Part shown: one piece after another, positions 21,286-33,484 of the stretch
Layout of the letters: each line of letters starts with the position of its first letter
How positions within the stretch are numbered: position 1 is the stretch's first letter
From: Pseudisothecium myosuroides
Lineage: Eukaryota; Streptophyta; Bryopsida; Hypnales; Lembophyllaceae
NCBI GenBank assembly: GCA_951799445.1
Contig: OX637295.1
Location: 4,278,001 to 4,342,000 of the forward strand
Length of the DNA stretch: 64,000 nt
Direction of reading: 5' to 3'
Program-made: the position numbers and the translations under genes
The notes under the pieces: generated by a model
What the model was told of the DNA's origin: nothing
The model's input: only the letters and a program-made list of their open reading frames with translations
Database searches by the model: none

Positions 21286-23651
21286 CATGATTGTAATATA
21301 TTTGTCTATGAAAATTATATTGCATCAAACTTTGTAGAAAATTATTTCTCTTGCAAAAGTTCCAAAATATCATGTCAAAAATTGAGGAACTTTTTAGAAC
21401 TCTACTTGGAATCCAAAGTTACCTTTGAGGGGGCTTTTGGACATTAGTAGATAATTCAATCAAGTGTTTATATTTGAAAAGGATATTATCCAAAAGAATT
21501 GGTTGATTACAAGTATTCTATCATTGTCATGAAATGTCATCCTCCACTTCATTCTTAATTCACTCCTTAGAGTATTTTCAATATATAGGCCAATAGGCTT
21601 GACAAATATAATAAGTTTTGAATAATCCGTGTGGAATTAGGACTTAAGACTACTATTGTTGGTAGCACATCTTGAAATCCTAGAAATAGACAAAGGAATA
21701 TCCAAATTAGACTTTAAGCGATGGTAATAGATTTAATTGATGATGAACAACAAATATAGAGGCCTCGACAAATTATGTGTGGGAAAAAGGTAGTGCCATT
21801 TGTGTAATTCTCCTTTCTTGGGCATGGTTTGTTGTAGCATTTATAACTTCTTTTAGCTTACTTCAAAAAAAGTTTATTTTGGTTATCCAAAGTCTTTAGT
21901 GATGTATTTGACAAGAAAGCACTATTATTTATCTTCTTTGTAAATGGAGGTTTAGGTCCCACCATTTCAATTACAAGCTAGAAGAGAAGACCAAAAGAAA
22001 TTTGCAACTCAAATTGTGTAAAAAAAACAAACCTTTGATCCAAGGCTCTTTTCTTTCATTTTTTATGAAGTGCCAAAGTGGCTATATAAAATGTTAAACT
22101 GGTGCTCCAAATTTCAGCATTCATCGACATATTGGATAGAAAATATCACATTAGTGTTTATCACAAGTCTATAATTCTATTTTCATCCACAATTTGGCAA
22201 TTTCATCCAAGATTTTTTTTTAATTCCAAGTTTTCTAGCAAAAAACTGCAAGTTTTTTTGCCATTTTTTAGCCAAATTATTTTTGTCTTGTGCAATCGGG
22301 CACCAAAAAGCCAAAGAAAAGCCCAACTTTGATCCCCTCTTTGTACAAAAGCATGAGCTACCTCAATTTAGGGAAAAGATGAGTCACCAATCCAAAGGAT
22401 CAACAATTGAGAAAATACTTTGAGGATCTTAGAGTTTAGCAAGTTACACTTGTCTTAGTTTATACTATTCACCAAAGACACCTATGAACTTTATTGGTTA
22501 ATATATATTGATATGTTGGAATTTTTATCCAATTGTAGTACAAATCTATCTATTAAAATATCTATACTATTAAAACATGTCCTTGTTTCTATGTTTAATT
22601 GTTTGTATCATATATTAGGATCCCCTTAGTCGTTGAGTCGATAAGGACATGCTTGAGGTTGTTGGAAAGCCCTTAGAAAGGGTGTATGTACAAAGCAAAT
22701 TTTGTGTCATTTCAACACACATGGAAAAAGATATTGAATTTCAAAGTCTCAATTGCACCAAAAATTAGAAAATCAATGGAAATTAGAAAATATGTTGTAG
22801 AGAGCCATTGCCCATTGGGCTATCATGCCTACAAGTTGACAAGGTATAGAACATTTTGGCAGTCACATTGTAGTGTTGACATTTTCACCTTCACTTTCAC
22901 TTTTATTTTTTTCTAGAATTTCTTTAACTTTATACTTAATGCTTATCCTAATTTCTACTTAGACATAGATAGAAGAAAAATAATAGCAATGAATTTTAAC
23001 AACCTCTAAGGACAAGAGTTTCCATTATGAACCAATCTATGAATAAATAATTCCTGATCCCCACCTTCTCATCCATTGAGGAAAAAAAAGAATTTTAAAG
23101 ATCTCGTGGACCGTAAGGCCACTTAGCTTAATAAGCCGCCAATTGCCAATGCAACTGATCTCCATGAAATGGAGTTTGGGATGACCATAAAAAATGGTAC
23201 AAAAAATAGTTCAAATATGTACGACAGAACAACCCTATACTGTCAATCACGCAATTCCGACATCTACATAATTTCTCATTTGCATGAAACTCCCATTCAT
23301 TTTCATAGAGTGTGTAAGTCATTTTCTTTGGGCAAGCAATTGGGTGCTATTATCAAAGAATGAAATCAAGTTCACATCTATTTACGGATAGTTTAAGGTT
23401 GATAAAGATGTGGCTTAGCAAATATTGGTTTAGGTGGGCTTAATTATGAATAAATGCTTGCCAAAATAAGTTGTAGCTTCAGCCAATAAAAAAAGTGCTT
23501 TAGTAATGCAATGTAATGGTCACCGTTTTTACAAAAAAAAAGGTGCTTTTAGAATGTTGAACTTGTGCTTTTAAAACACTGATCAAACAAGATTAGGGTC
23601 ATAGGTCACTAATATTGAACCTTTTTAAGATGGTCATGATCCCCACCTTCA
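21286..23651. other. Intergenic, AT-rich
   Basis: Single-copy within the window apart from one piece. From about 22090 to 22325 it matches the 6385-6648 CAGGG element in inverse orientation (AAGCCAAAGAAAAGCCC near the end). I see no gene. Confidence 0.45.
22090..22325 (-). mobile_element. Diverged relative of the CAGGG small element
   Basis: Shares words such as GGTGCTCCAAATT and GGGCACCAAAAAGCCAAAG with the element at 6385-6648, in the opposite orientation. The outer ends have decayed. Confidence 0.4.
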
Positions 23652-23999
23652 AACAGTTTTATATTTGTGCACCAAATATGTTTGAAAATTTGTATTAGTT
23701 TCAATTCTTATCAGATTAATATGGTTCCACTTGTATTTCAATCAATTCAACTAATTCTTTTTCTGAAAAATACATGTACCAATAAGCACATTGCATAAGA
23801 TAATCCAATTGCAAATCTGGGTGGTCATAGGCTGTTTTGCGTTAGTTAAAACCTAGAGCTAGGAACAAATACCTATATAACTTTCTTCATTGGCAGGAAA
23901 ACAATCTGTTTTTTCTTGAGTTGGAAATAGGCTGAAATTTCTTTTGAAATGGGCATAATATTTAGTAGCAATCATTGCCTCTACCCTCTCTTGAACTAA

Positions 24000-24062
24000 A
24001 TGGTGTGGAATATACCACACCATTTCATCAGGCGGATGAAATGGTGCGGTATATTCCGCACC
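24000..24062. repeat. Hairpin built from a 20-base palindromic motif
   Basis: GGTGTGGAATATACCACACC at 24003 and its GGTGCGGTATATTCCGCACC partner at 24043 are each near-palindromes, and together with ATTTCATC/GATGAAAT they make an inverted repeat of about 28-base arms. The same motif is at 7895. Confidence 0.75.
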
Positions 24063-24301
24063 AAATCAATAATTACAGGGACAGTTGTCAATAATTGTCA
24101 AAACTTATCTTGGTGCCCGCTCCGCGACTGAATCTTGTAAATAGTGGCAAATTAAAAATTTCCAAGTAAAACTAAAAACTAAACAATAGGAAATTTAATC
24201 AAAATGCTAATGGATTCATTGAAATTATTGATTTCATTGTTATTGTAGAATTACCTCACTTTGAATTAGAATCCATTTACGCATTGTGCTTTTGAAGTGA
24301 G

Positions 24302-24912
24302 AAAAAAAACCCTCATATGCACATGGAGTGGTAGGAGGTAGAACAACCCATGTGGGATATGTAAATTAGAATTTTTAGGTTCTCATGCACTCATAGTTAA
24401 GTCAAAAATAAAGAATTGTATTAAAAGTAGAATTTCAGACCTCATTTAGGCATAGTAAAATAACTTTTCTCAAAAAACTTTGAACTAAAAAAAGTTGATA
24501 AATGAAAATAAGTTTGACCTACAAAAATCCGTTTGGAATTTTGAACCTCCAATCAAAAGTTATGGACAAATTTTGGAGAGGATTTTTAATGGACATTTTC
24601 TTTAACACTTTTAAAAATCCATTCGAAACCCTCTCCAAAATTTGTCCATAACTTTTGATTGGACATTCAAAATCCCAAATGGATTTTTGGAGGTGAAACT
24701 TATCTTCATTTACCAAATTGTTTAAGTTCAAAGTTTTTTGAGAAAAGTTATTTTACTATGCCTAAATGAGGTCTGAAATTCTACTTTTAACACAATTCTT
24801 GTATAAAACTTAACTATGAGTGCACGAGAACCTAAAAATTCTAATTTATTTATCCCACATGGGTTGCTCTACCTCCTACCGCCCTATGTGTATATATAGA
24901 GTTGTCTTTTTG
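24302..24912. repeat. Large fold-back (inverted repeat of about 300-base arms)
   Basis: Arms centred near 24606: for example GGAGGTAGAACAACCCATG near 24334 faces CATGGGTTGCTCTACCTCC near 24860, and both arms contain the ACTTTTGATTGGA / TCCAATCAAAAGT pair. The arms pair closely with a very short loop. Transcription would give a long hairpin RNA, a possible small-RNA source. Confidence 0.85.
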
Positions 24913-25049
24913 CTTTAAAATCCAAAATGAGTTATTAATTACAAATATTAATAATGCATTAGTGCATTACTCATTGGATTTTTGGCCAACATCTTTCACT
25001 ACAAATATTTGTTGATTTGTATGTCTAGTCCTAAAATTAAGAAAAGAAA

Positions 25050-25189
25050 ATGGAACATACCGTAATGTACTATCACTATCCCGGTACTGAAGCTTACATT
25101 AATTATTTGGGGATGAAAGTCGTGGATGAGGACTCCAGAGAGGAAAAGGCAGCCTCTCTGAAGGCTACTGAATGTTATGGAAGCAGGGT
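25050..25189 (+). other. Coding-like tail of the fold-back insertion
   Basis: ATG at 25050 opens 46 codons including NYLGMKVVDEDSREEKAASL, with balanced composition unlike the surrounding AT-rich DNA. The copy at about 28080-28215 is interrupted by stops and indels. It may be a captured host exon; no family recognised. Confidence 0.35.
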
Positions 25190-25700
25190 GAATGTTCCTT
25201 TGGAATTATAGATACGTTGGATTTTCTATACTGTAAGGAATTGGTAGCAAGGCTGAACTTTGGCTGTTGGTTGTAGGCAAGGTGGAAAAAGTAGTAAGGT
25301 AGACAAGCCTATTACCACCTTGATGAGCAATGTGAATATCTTGGGACCAACTCAAAGACAGGCATATATTTTTCAGAGGTGTGTGCTTGTTTCACAAATC
25401 AAACCCAAGTGAAATTATAATTTTTTGATTCAAATTGTAATTTCTGTGAATTTTTGAAGTGGTTTGTTCTAAAATTATAAAACCACTCATAAAGTGGGAT
25501 CATGAACATCCTATAAACAAATCATAACCACTATCCCATGTATCCAATGATATATGAGTAAAGGATTGATATGTTATTCCTTGTTGGCATTAATGCAATG
25601 ATTTTTTAGAAAATGTAAAGATTTGGATGAGTTTTTGGTTGGAATTGGGGCCAAAAGTAGAATGATGGAAATAGACTGGCTTACCTTACAATGTTGATTG

Positions 25701-26277
25701 TTAACCCTGGAGCGCTCTGACGTCCATTTTCTAGACGATGAACAGATTCAAATCCTTGTTTCTGTCTCATTCCTGCTAGGATGAAAGTCATCCTAATTTT
25801 TGGTGATACATTGTCAAGTTGTTGTCCTATCCAACGGTTGGATTTGGTGTTACTAGAATATACACATTTCTAAAATTACAAATGTGGAAGTATGTCAAGA
25901 GGTCAATTTGCATTGACTTTAGTTCAAAACTAGATGTGCAAAAATGAGGTCAAAGATGTAAAGGTCACAAAAATTTCAAAAAATCACCATATGAAGAGAA
26001 CCTTATTTCAAATCCATTCCAACAAGTTTTACTCAAAAAATGATAATATTTTACTTGTAATTGAATTTAGAAGGAATTCTCTTATTTTCTTTTCAAAATT
26101 TATAGAAAAAGATTGGTGATAGCATTAGTAGATCTAACTGTACGGATAGAATTTAAAAATCAAAATCTACAGCTTTCATCTGTATACCAATTCCAAAATA
26201 TTCTTCCAAATTGTAGTTTATAATGGTTTTTCTCAAATCGTCAATTTTGGAGATGAATCCAGACGTTTAGGGGTTAA
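25701..26277 (+). mobile_element. TTAA element T7
   Basis: 577 bases between TTAA at 25701-25704 and 26274-26277. Ends are TTAACCCTGGAGCG and GACGTTTAGGGGTTAA. Block X has the unoccupied site at 11174-11177, now TTGA, with matching GTTGATTG and CTCCACTATGC flanks. The interior includes an open frame of 61 codons (25934-26119) with no motif. Its CCCTGG end resembles family 2. Confidence 0.82.
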
Positions 26278-27071
26278 ACTCCACTATGCATATGTTACAA
26301 TTTTTGCTTACCATTCCTATTCTATGCAATTTTGTCCAAGTTAGTCATAAGCTAGTCATACACATTTGCAAATCACAGTGACCTCTGGGGTCACAAGAAA
26401 AATTGGGCTTCTTCTTCACAATGGCCTTCTTGCATCCAAGTTTACAGAAGAGTTCATGTTGTAAATTTCTTACTTTTGTTTGTAAGGTTGAGCCACCTAA
26501 GTTCTGACGAGTGACCCATCCCCAACCTATAGGTGCAAGTATTTTTGACCAAGGATGCACTAAATTTTTTGAAGCTTAGAATTATTTTTTTTTCCTTTTC
26601 ACACTTGGACTAATAAGTTCATGACACATGTTCCAAGTTGTGAGAAAGAAAGTAAGAAATAATGAGTAGGAAAAAAGTTCTTGAATGATCGAAATTGGAA
26701 GAGTCTAGACATTGGCCATGGGTCTGGAGTACTTTTTGCCTCCAAAAATTCATAGTAATTTTTATTCAAGTGATAAAATTACCAATTTTTTTGCAATCCC
26801 CGTCATTTCTATCCATGCACCTTTAAAAATATTTGCTTTGCCTTGCACTACTCTAGATCATGTCCAGAATTGTTTATTTGGTCGGTTATGGGTGGCTCTG
26901 CCTCATAATACCTACTCTTTGTAAAAATGATAACATTCAAGTTGTCAATGGACTCTAGACACCTTGCATTTGATAGCTAACCTCATAATTTGATGTTGAA
27001 TGTTATAGGTGCAGATGAGGTTCAGTATATCTTAGAGTGTTTTTGACAAACATCAAAAACTTCTACACTAC

Positions 27072-27366
27072 ACCATTAGAAGAAGTTTTAGCCCTATAAG
27101 AGGCTATTAACAAATCATTTTTGGCACCCCTGCGGCGCAATTACAGAAAAATTATTTTTTTATTTTTCTAATATTATTATTATTTTAAATATTATACATA
27201 TATATATTTCTAAAATCTGACGTGGCACTGTCGTACAGTACCAGTAGAGCCACATCTGCACCCCTAATCACATAATTTTTTATTTCTATTTTTTCTACAA
27301 TTGCACCGAGGGGGGTCAAAACTCGCGGTCCCTTCGGTGGCCAAAATTTCATGAAAGGCTTTCATG
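27072..27366. mobile_element. Small fold-back insertion in X'
   Basis: About 295 bases absent from block X between TACACTACA and TTTCATGC. It contains imperfect inverted arms (ACCCCTGCGGCGCAATTACA near 27126 against TGCAATTGTAGAAAAAATAG reversed near 27300) around an AT-rich middle. Precise ends and target duplication are unclear. Confidence 0.5.
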
Positions 27367-27383
27367 CTTTATTTTCAACATGC

Positions 27384-28670
27384 TTAAATCCTAAAGAACC
27401 AAGGCCTTTTTCTATCAATAAACACTGAAAATTGCCATTTCTTTGAAATTATATTTGAAGTAGAATTTTAAACCTTTTTTAGGCATAGTAAAATAAAAAA
27501 TTTCAAAAAACTTTGAATTATGAAAAGTTGTTAAATCAAACTAATTTTCATCTTGGAAAATCCATTTGAGATTTCAAGCCTCCAATCAAAAATTATGGAC
27601 AAATTTCAAAGAGCAGTTGATAATTACATTTTGTGGAACATTTTCAAACATCCTCTTTGAATTTTGTCCTTAACTTTTGATTTGAGGATTGAATTCTCAA
27701 ATGGATTTTTTGAGATGAAATTTAGTTTGATTTACCAAATTTTCTTAGTTCAAAGTTTTTTGAATTTTTTTATTCTACTATGCCTAAATGAGGTCTGAAA
27801 TTCAATTTACTTTAAACACAATTCCTACTTTCAACTTAACTATGAGTGGTTGAGAAGCTAAAAATTCTAATTTACTTATCCCACATGGGTTGTTCTACCT
27901 CCTACCAACCCATGTGTATGTAAAGAGGCTTCTCTTCACAATCAAAACTCCAATAAAAGATATCAGTGGTAAATGGTGAGATTGCATTGGAATATTATTC
28001 AATGGATTCTTTGGTTTTTTGGCAAACCGTCTTTCTTTGCAATTATTTGTTGAATTGTATGTTTGATCCTAAAATTAGCAAAAGAAAATGAGGCATATCA
28101 TAAATGTAGTGCCACTGTCTCGGTTCTGAGCTTACAATAATGACTTATGGATGAATTTTGTGAACGAGGACTCCATAGAAGAAAAGGCAGCTTCCTTGAA
28201 GGCTATTGAATGCTATGTAGCAAGTAAAATAAACCATTCAAATTTATTTATTTTGAAAAATTGCAAAAATTGCATTCAGAAATGAATCCTACAAGTTATT
28301 TTTTTGAACAAGATGCTCTAACTGCCCGAAAAACAAGAATGTTCATAATTTTTTCATAATAAATCCAAATGAAATGAATAAAAGCTTTCCAAATAGATAA
28401 AAAACATAATCTATGAGATAAAAAAATTTTAAAAAAAAATTCAAATTTTGCAATTTTTTTTGCAGCCCTTTGTTCCCTATTTTTGAGCTTATTTAATCAT
28501 AACTTATGTTCTCAAGCACCGATTGAAAAAAATATATATATTACCACAAAGCTAATCAGCTCTTCTATCTTCAAAAAAAAATTAAAAAAATCAGGACAAA
28601 ATTTCAATCCGTAGGTACCTGTCCGAAATTGCATTTTTCCTAGAACGGACAATGGTCCTTTAGGGGTTAA
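27384..28670 (+). mobile_element. TTAA element T8, composite with fold-back block
   Basis: 1287 bases between TTAA at 27384-27387 and 28667-28670. Its first 65 bases and last 455 bases match T1 (4954-5882). The middle (about 27450-28215) is a degenerate copy of the fold-back insertion at 24302-25189. Block X carries the simple site at 11998-12001, with GC-TTAA-GTCCCACAC flanks. It lies exactly at the inner boundary of the inverted-repeat right arm. Confidence 0.82.
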
Positions 28671-29299
28671 GTCCCACACTTAGAGAGAGAAGATGGTGAT
28701 AAGTTTTTTGCAAAATTTGAATGTCTTCATTCCTACCTTGGATATGTATTGGACACAATAGTAGATGCATATTTTTTTGCAAGCAATGCAATGACTTATA
28801 TATGTAGCAAAACTCTTTTTTGAGCTAAAAATTTGCTTATGTCTTGTTGAGACCATATCCCCCATTTTTAAAGCTCAAAATGGATATGCATAAACTTTAG
28901 GCCTAGATCTATTATAATTTAAGTTTTGTATTCAATATGCATAGGCTAAATTAGATTAATGCCTATACTAAGGATATCCAAAAAAATGACTCTTCTCTAT
29001 ATTTCATTTTACTTTGTGTTTGTATTTTTACTTTTATTTTTACTTTTACTTTTTATTTATTTATTTATTTTATTCTTATTCTTTTCTTTTTTCTTTTTTT
29101 CTATTGGTATTTTGTTGTTGTTGTTTTTACTTTGTTTTGATTATTTGTTTGTGATGGCAATTGAAATCTCCGTAATCTTTGAGTTATCAAGATTGCCCTT
29201 GGTTTCATTGAAAAGCCCTACATGGGTGTTAGCTCAAAGTAAGTTTCATAGGATTCTGACATATGAAGTGGAAGATACTAAATTTCAAATTTTTTTATT

Positions 29300-30232
29300 T
29301 AATTTAAGGACCCCGTCTAAGAAAGGTGATGCTCCTTGAGTGTGGAACTTCGGGTATACTAGTGTGCCATGTGCCGTTGCCACAATCCAAAAAGCAAAAT
29401 AAAAAGTATTTTTCTAATTTTTTGATTCAATAAAAACTTTGATATTCAATAAATTTTTCATCGTGAGTCCAAACGCGACAAAACCAAGCTTGTGCACCCC
29501 TCCTTGCCAAGGGCTTTCCAACGGTACCAAGCACACCACCACGGATGCACAGGCCGGGAGATCTCAACATAACATACAAACAAACAAAACTTTTATGGAA
29601 CATCCTTGAAACTTTCAAGGCACAATTCTAACTCCCTTGTATTTACTGATTTTTTTTTTGTCTTGTGATACAAGCTGGTATGATACCTGCAAGCTTTCCT
29701 TATCATTCTTTGTTCAAGTGCAGTAAAAATGTTTTTAACAGCATAGTATTATGCATCAAATCATAGTCAGTTCACATTATAAGTTCACCAGTGTCAAATT
29801 GTCAATTGGTCTACCAGTATACCAATCGACCCCAATCTAATTATCTGATCCAAGTACGTTTGTACAGATGAATCACCATGTTCTACCATATTCCCTAGCT
29901 GATTTTAACTTACAATCGGATTGATTATACTTTTAGTCCATATGTGACCACCAACCTAAGCCGTATGTTTCATTCTACATGATATAGGTGATGCATCACA
30001 TTTACAAGCCAGAAATGCGTAGTCAATCCTAATTCACTTGATTTACAGTACCGTGTTGATTTGCACAGTTTGCAGGTATAAAAAAATCCTCAACACGGAA
30101 ATAACAAGACTTCAAATAATCAGAGAGTAATTTTAAAATAACTGCAAAGTTTAATAAGCCAACTAAGCATGAAATTTAGAACCTGAGTTAATCCCTTTTG
30201 TACTAGAAGGAATCAACCAATATCTAGGAGTC
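29300..30232. other. Right-arm-specific sequence, no gene seen
   Basis: 29300-29505 pairs with the left arm. 29505-30232 has no left counterpart. A GGGAGATCTCAA-containing segment (29490-29580) matches repeat units at 56745-56870. I see no coding signal. Confidence 0.45.
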
Positions 30233-31258
30233 AAAGTCGGGTCTTACAAGCATAAGTTTGGAAACTTCAAGAGGTTGTGGACCTCACCTGTGCCCATCCC
30301 CAAAAACCGAAACAAACCAATGTCAAGTTAATGAAGTGCACGAGGTGTCTATAGTCCACAAACGCATGTCATAGCTTTCACAAAAAATTACCCAAAAACA
30401 TACAAGCAAGAACTTATTCCAAAAGACTACATAGCATCTCGACCTGATGAACTGAAGAACTTTGAGCCATGTTTCGTAACAAATCCAAAATCCAAACCCT
30501 CCAATATTACTAAACTGTGAGTTTCCTTCAACTGTAGCTTCTTTGTAATATGCAACAGCTGAGTAAAAAGTAGTCACAATCACTAACAATAGCAACCAAC
30601 CTCAACTGGCCAGAAGCCTAAGTCAAGACAAAACAAAGTAGCACTGTGGCGTCACTTTGCAACGGCATCTATACTCTGTAGCTCACCAGTTAGGATGTTC
30701 GTGGCGGTTGGGCCGTCTCATGTTAATTAATACTTGATTATTGCATATCAGGTGATATTAAATCTTAGCCACCCTTTAGAGGGATTTAAACTTATATAGG
30801 TGAACTCACATTTCATTGCCATACTTCTAGTTAGAACTCAATTTTGAGGTCAAATCTAACACTAGATATGGTTTAGGTAGTTGGAAATTAGTACTAATTT
30901 GATGAACATGATTTTTTGATGTAACACCAACTTTTGCAAAATCTAATGTTGGATTCTTTCTTTGCACTAACATGTATAGTTGTCAAAGTTACATCAAGGT
31001 AATGACCAAACTTCGTACTATGAAACTTAGCTTTTCAAAAACTTCTTCTAATTTAATTCTTTGCATTTAGCAAAAACTAGAAGATGAAGTCTGGAAAACA
31101 AACAACCAAACAGCCAGCCAGCCAGCCAAACTGAAGGTATGGATCGTGATTACGGTATCTACTGTACAGTAGGGAACCATGTCCTGTCGTCCTCATGGAA
31201 TTAGGGTTTGCCCTGAATATGGGGCGTGTGGCTCTGGCTAAATCTTTGAGGTTTGGTT

Positions 31259-31785
31259 GTGGAATTTCGTGTATTCCAGTAGGCGACAGAAAGCTTTGGT
31301 TTGCTGTTGTTCTCACACTTGACAGATGCTTCAACAACTTGGATCATTGTGCAGCGAGGTGTGAGCACGATTGCACGAACCTTTGAGGTAGATGATCATA
31401 CTCCAGAGGACGAGAGAAAGCTTTCGTTTGCTGTTCTACTCACACCTGCGAGATGCTTCGACAATTTGCATGATTGCATGAAATTAGGATTTCCTGTTAC
31501 GGTGAGACTTAAGTTTTGAGGTTGAATTGTGGAGGTGATCATACTCCAGAGGACGAGAGAAAGCTTTCGTTTACTGTTCTACTCACACCTGCGAGATGCT
31601 TCGACAATTTGCATGATTGCATGAAATTAGGATTTCCTGTTACGGTGAGACTTAAGTTTTGAGGTTGAATTGTGGAGGTGATCATACTCCAGAGGACGAG
31701 AGAAAACTTTCGTTTTCTGTTCGACCCACATTTGCGAGATGCTTCGACAATTTGGATGATTGTACAGCAAGGTGTGTACAAGTGG
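31259..31785. repeat. Tandem 143-base repeat, right arm
   Basis: Anchors at 31394, 31537 and 31680, exactly 143 bases apart, with a diverged unit before. It is the reverse complement of 3899-4425 and lies just upstream of the methyltransferase-like ATG at 31826. Confidence 0.9.
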
Positions 31786-31825
31786 GTTGGACTTGTCGAG
31801 AATGTGATTCCATTAGATCAAAGGG

Positions 31826-32402
31826 ATGGGCGATGCCGACTTTGGTCAGGAGCCTGGTGGGACTGAGGAACCAGAGGACATGATGGCGTATCTGGGTGCC
31901 TGCCCTGCCAAAGTGAATATGGTGGAAGACGCTGCGGAGGAGACGCTGCTGCTGTGGGCGTTTCTGGACCCTGTGCTTGCGAAACAGAACGCGATTGTGT
32001 CGCAGGTCTCGTTGCAGTTGAAACTGGACGCATGTGGGCAGCTGCTGCACATCATGTAGGCGCCTTCCTCGATGATAAGAAATCTCACTCTCCTCTTTGA
32101 AAAACATCAGCAGTGAGATTCGCACTTGTGAGTTCAATCAATTAACAAAATTCGTTGAACAATGAAGAACTCTACTCCTAGTGTAGAGTTTTCAATCCAA
32201 CAAAGTTTATGATACTTGTTGGTATGGCAGTTCGTGGTGGTCCGCTTGGGATGCTGCAGAACACACTCGGCGTAACTGGGGGAGTCATGTGAGACAGTGC
32301 CGTGGTGCTTGCCAAGCTGTTGGAGCATGCTGCTGACACGCATGGCTTGCAATTGAGGGGCAAGAAATGTGTCGAGCTCGGAGCTGGCTGTGGTCTCACT
32401 AG
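31826..32402 (+). pseudogene. Broken lysine methyltransferase-like gene start, right arm
   Basis: Exon 1 is 31826-32074, with TAG at 32057-32059 where Gln is expected, and the donor reads ATAAG in place of GTAAG. Exon 2 is 32260-32402: acceptor GCTGCAG, then NTLGVTGGVM, TGA for Trp, and QLRGKKCVELGAGCGLT, with donor AG-GTAAAC. The motif order matches METTL21-type protein-lysine methyltransferases, where VELGxGxGL binds AdoMet. No later exon with the catalytic part was recognised before 34030. All three lesions are identical in the other arm, so the gene died before the arms separated, or the arms have since been homogenised. Confidence 0.72.
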
Positions 32403-32826
32403 GTAAACCTAGATAGTAGCCTCCTACAGTAAGAGATTCTGTTTGTTCGGTTGGAGTACCTAATTGTAGCGGTGACTGAATTGTACTAAAAATATGATGG
32501 CATCAAGATTTCAGATTCAAAATGATTAAGGCTTTCAGAATCGAAATGGATAACCGTTTGATGTGTTGCAATGAGGGCAACAGACCTTAAGGTGTCCATA
32601 GTAGGTGTAATTACCTTAGCCCTCTCAAAACAAGACGTCCTGCAACTGGTTCTGTAGAGGCATCCGAACTCTGATATACCCCCGCAGAGTAGTGGGAAGG
32701 TGAGGGGGTTTCCTTGAATGGTATCGTTTTTAGATCGATGACCGTAACTATGCGTATGTGCTCGGATTGTGGACGGTCGACTGACGTATATTCAGGACTT
32801 CTTGACAGGTTTTCAAGGATGCAAAA

Positions 32827-33051
32827 ATGATCGATTATACTGTTAGAGGAGGAATCTGCACCCAGCTCTGGCGAGGTAGCCAGTTTGATTCCTCTGGGTT
32901 TGCCTGCATGGTACCATACATGCTTAAGATGCCCTGCTGTGTCTTCCACTGGAATTTATACTTGGCTATGTTGCAGATCAAGATCGATAGTCTGCAAAGA
33001 TCTAAGTTGGGAGGGAAGACTATTGATGTGGTGTCCCTCATCTCGTTGCAG
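32827..33051 (+). other. Unassigned exon-like segment ending at a donor, right arm
   Basis: Same segment as 2857-2633. An ATG at 32827 opens 75 codons to a CAG-GTATGT donor. Peptide words: ICTQLWRGSQFDSS, LAMLQIKIDSLQRSKLGGK. One conservative amino-acid change separates the arms. Family unknown. Confidence 0.3.
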
Positions 33052-33484
33052 GTATGTCAAAGTTTATCATCTTGCAGTCGTTTTATTATGTCGAGATGTT
33101 GTCAACTTGTTCTGACGTCTGAGCACCTTCCGTTGGTGTCTATTATTTGAACTCAAAGCATGGATATAATAGCAGTTTTGTTTACGAGGTCTCCTCTAGA
33201 ATGTTAGCATCCTGTACTTCTTTCACATAGATCTAACTTTCGGTTTGATTATTTACAACATCTAGCGGTATCAGTTCTTGAGATCTTATCAGCTTTCCAT
33301 TGACTTAGACTTCACTTTTGTTCTACTTCCTGGAGGTCGAAAATGGAAAAGTGGTTCGCCATCTTGACATGTGAGTGTATCATATCCCTTATTTTCAAAA
33401 TAGTATAGCCCTCAGTGTGGTTCGTGGACAATATCAGAGCATCAGGCACAATTTATAGGTGCTCCTTGGCAATGAAAATCTGTT

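Larger units (their letters stand above)
23952..25189. mobile_element. 1.24 kb insertion with fold-back core and coding-like tail
   Basis: Absent from block X at about 10632. It starts GCATAATATTTAGTAGC, contains a hairpin at 24000-24062, a large fold-back at 24302-24912 and a short coding-like tail, and ends near GGAAGCAGG. The fold-back and tail recur, degenerate, at 27450-28215 inside T8. I cannot see clear target duplications. Confidence 0.6.
23652..29300. repeat. Expanded copy of block X (X')
   Basis: Follows block X base by base from the CACCAAATATGTTTG region, interrupted by the insertions listed separately. The last part (28671-29300) coincides with the beginning of the inverted-repeat right arm. 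Confidence 0.82.
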
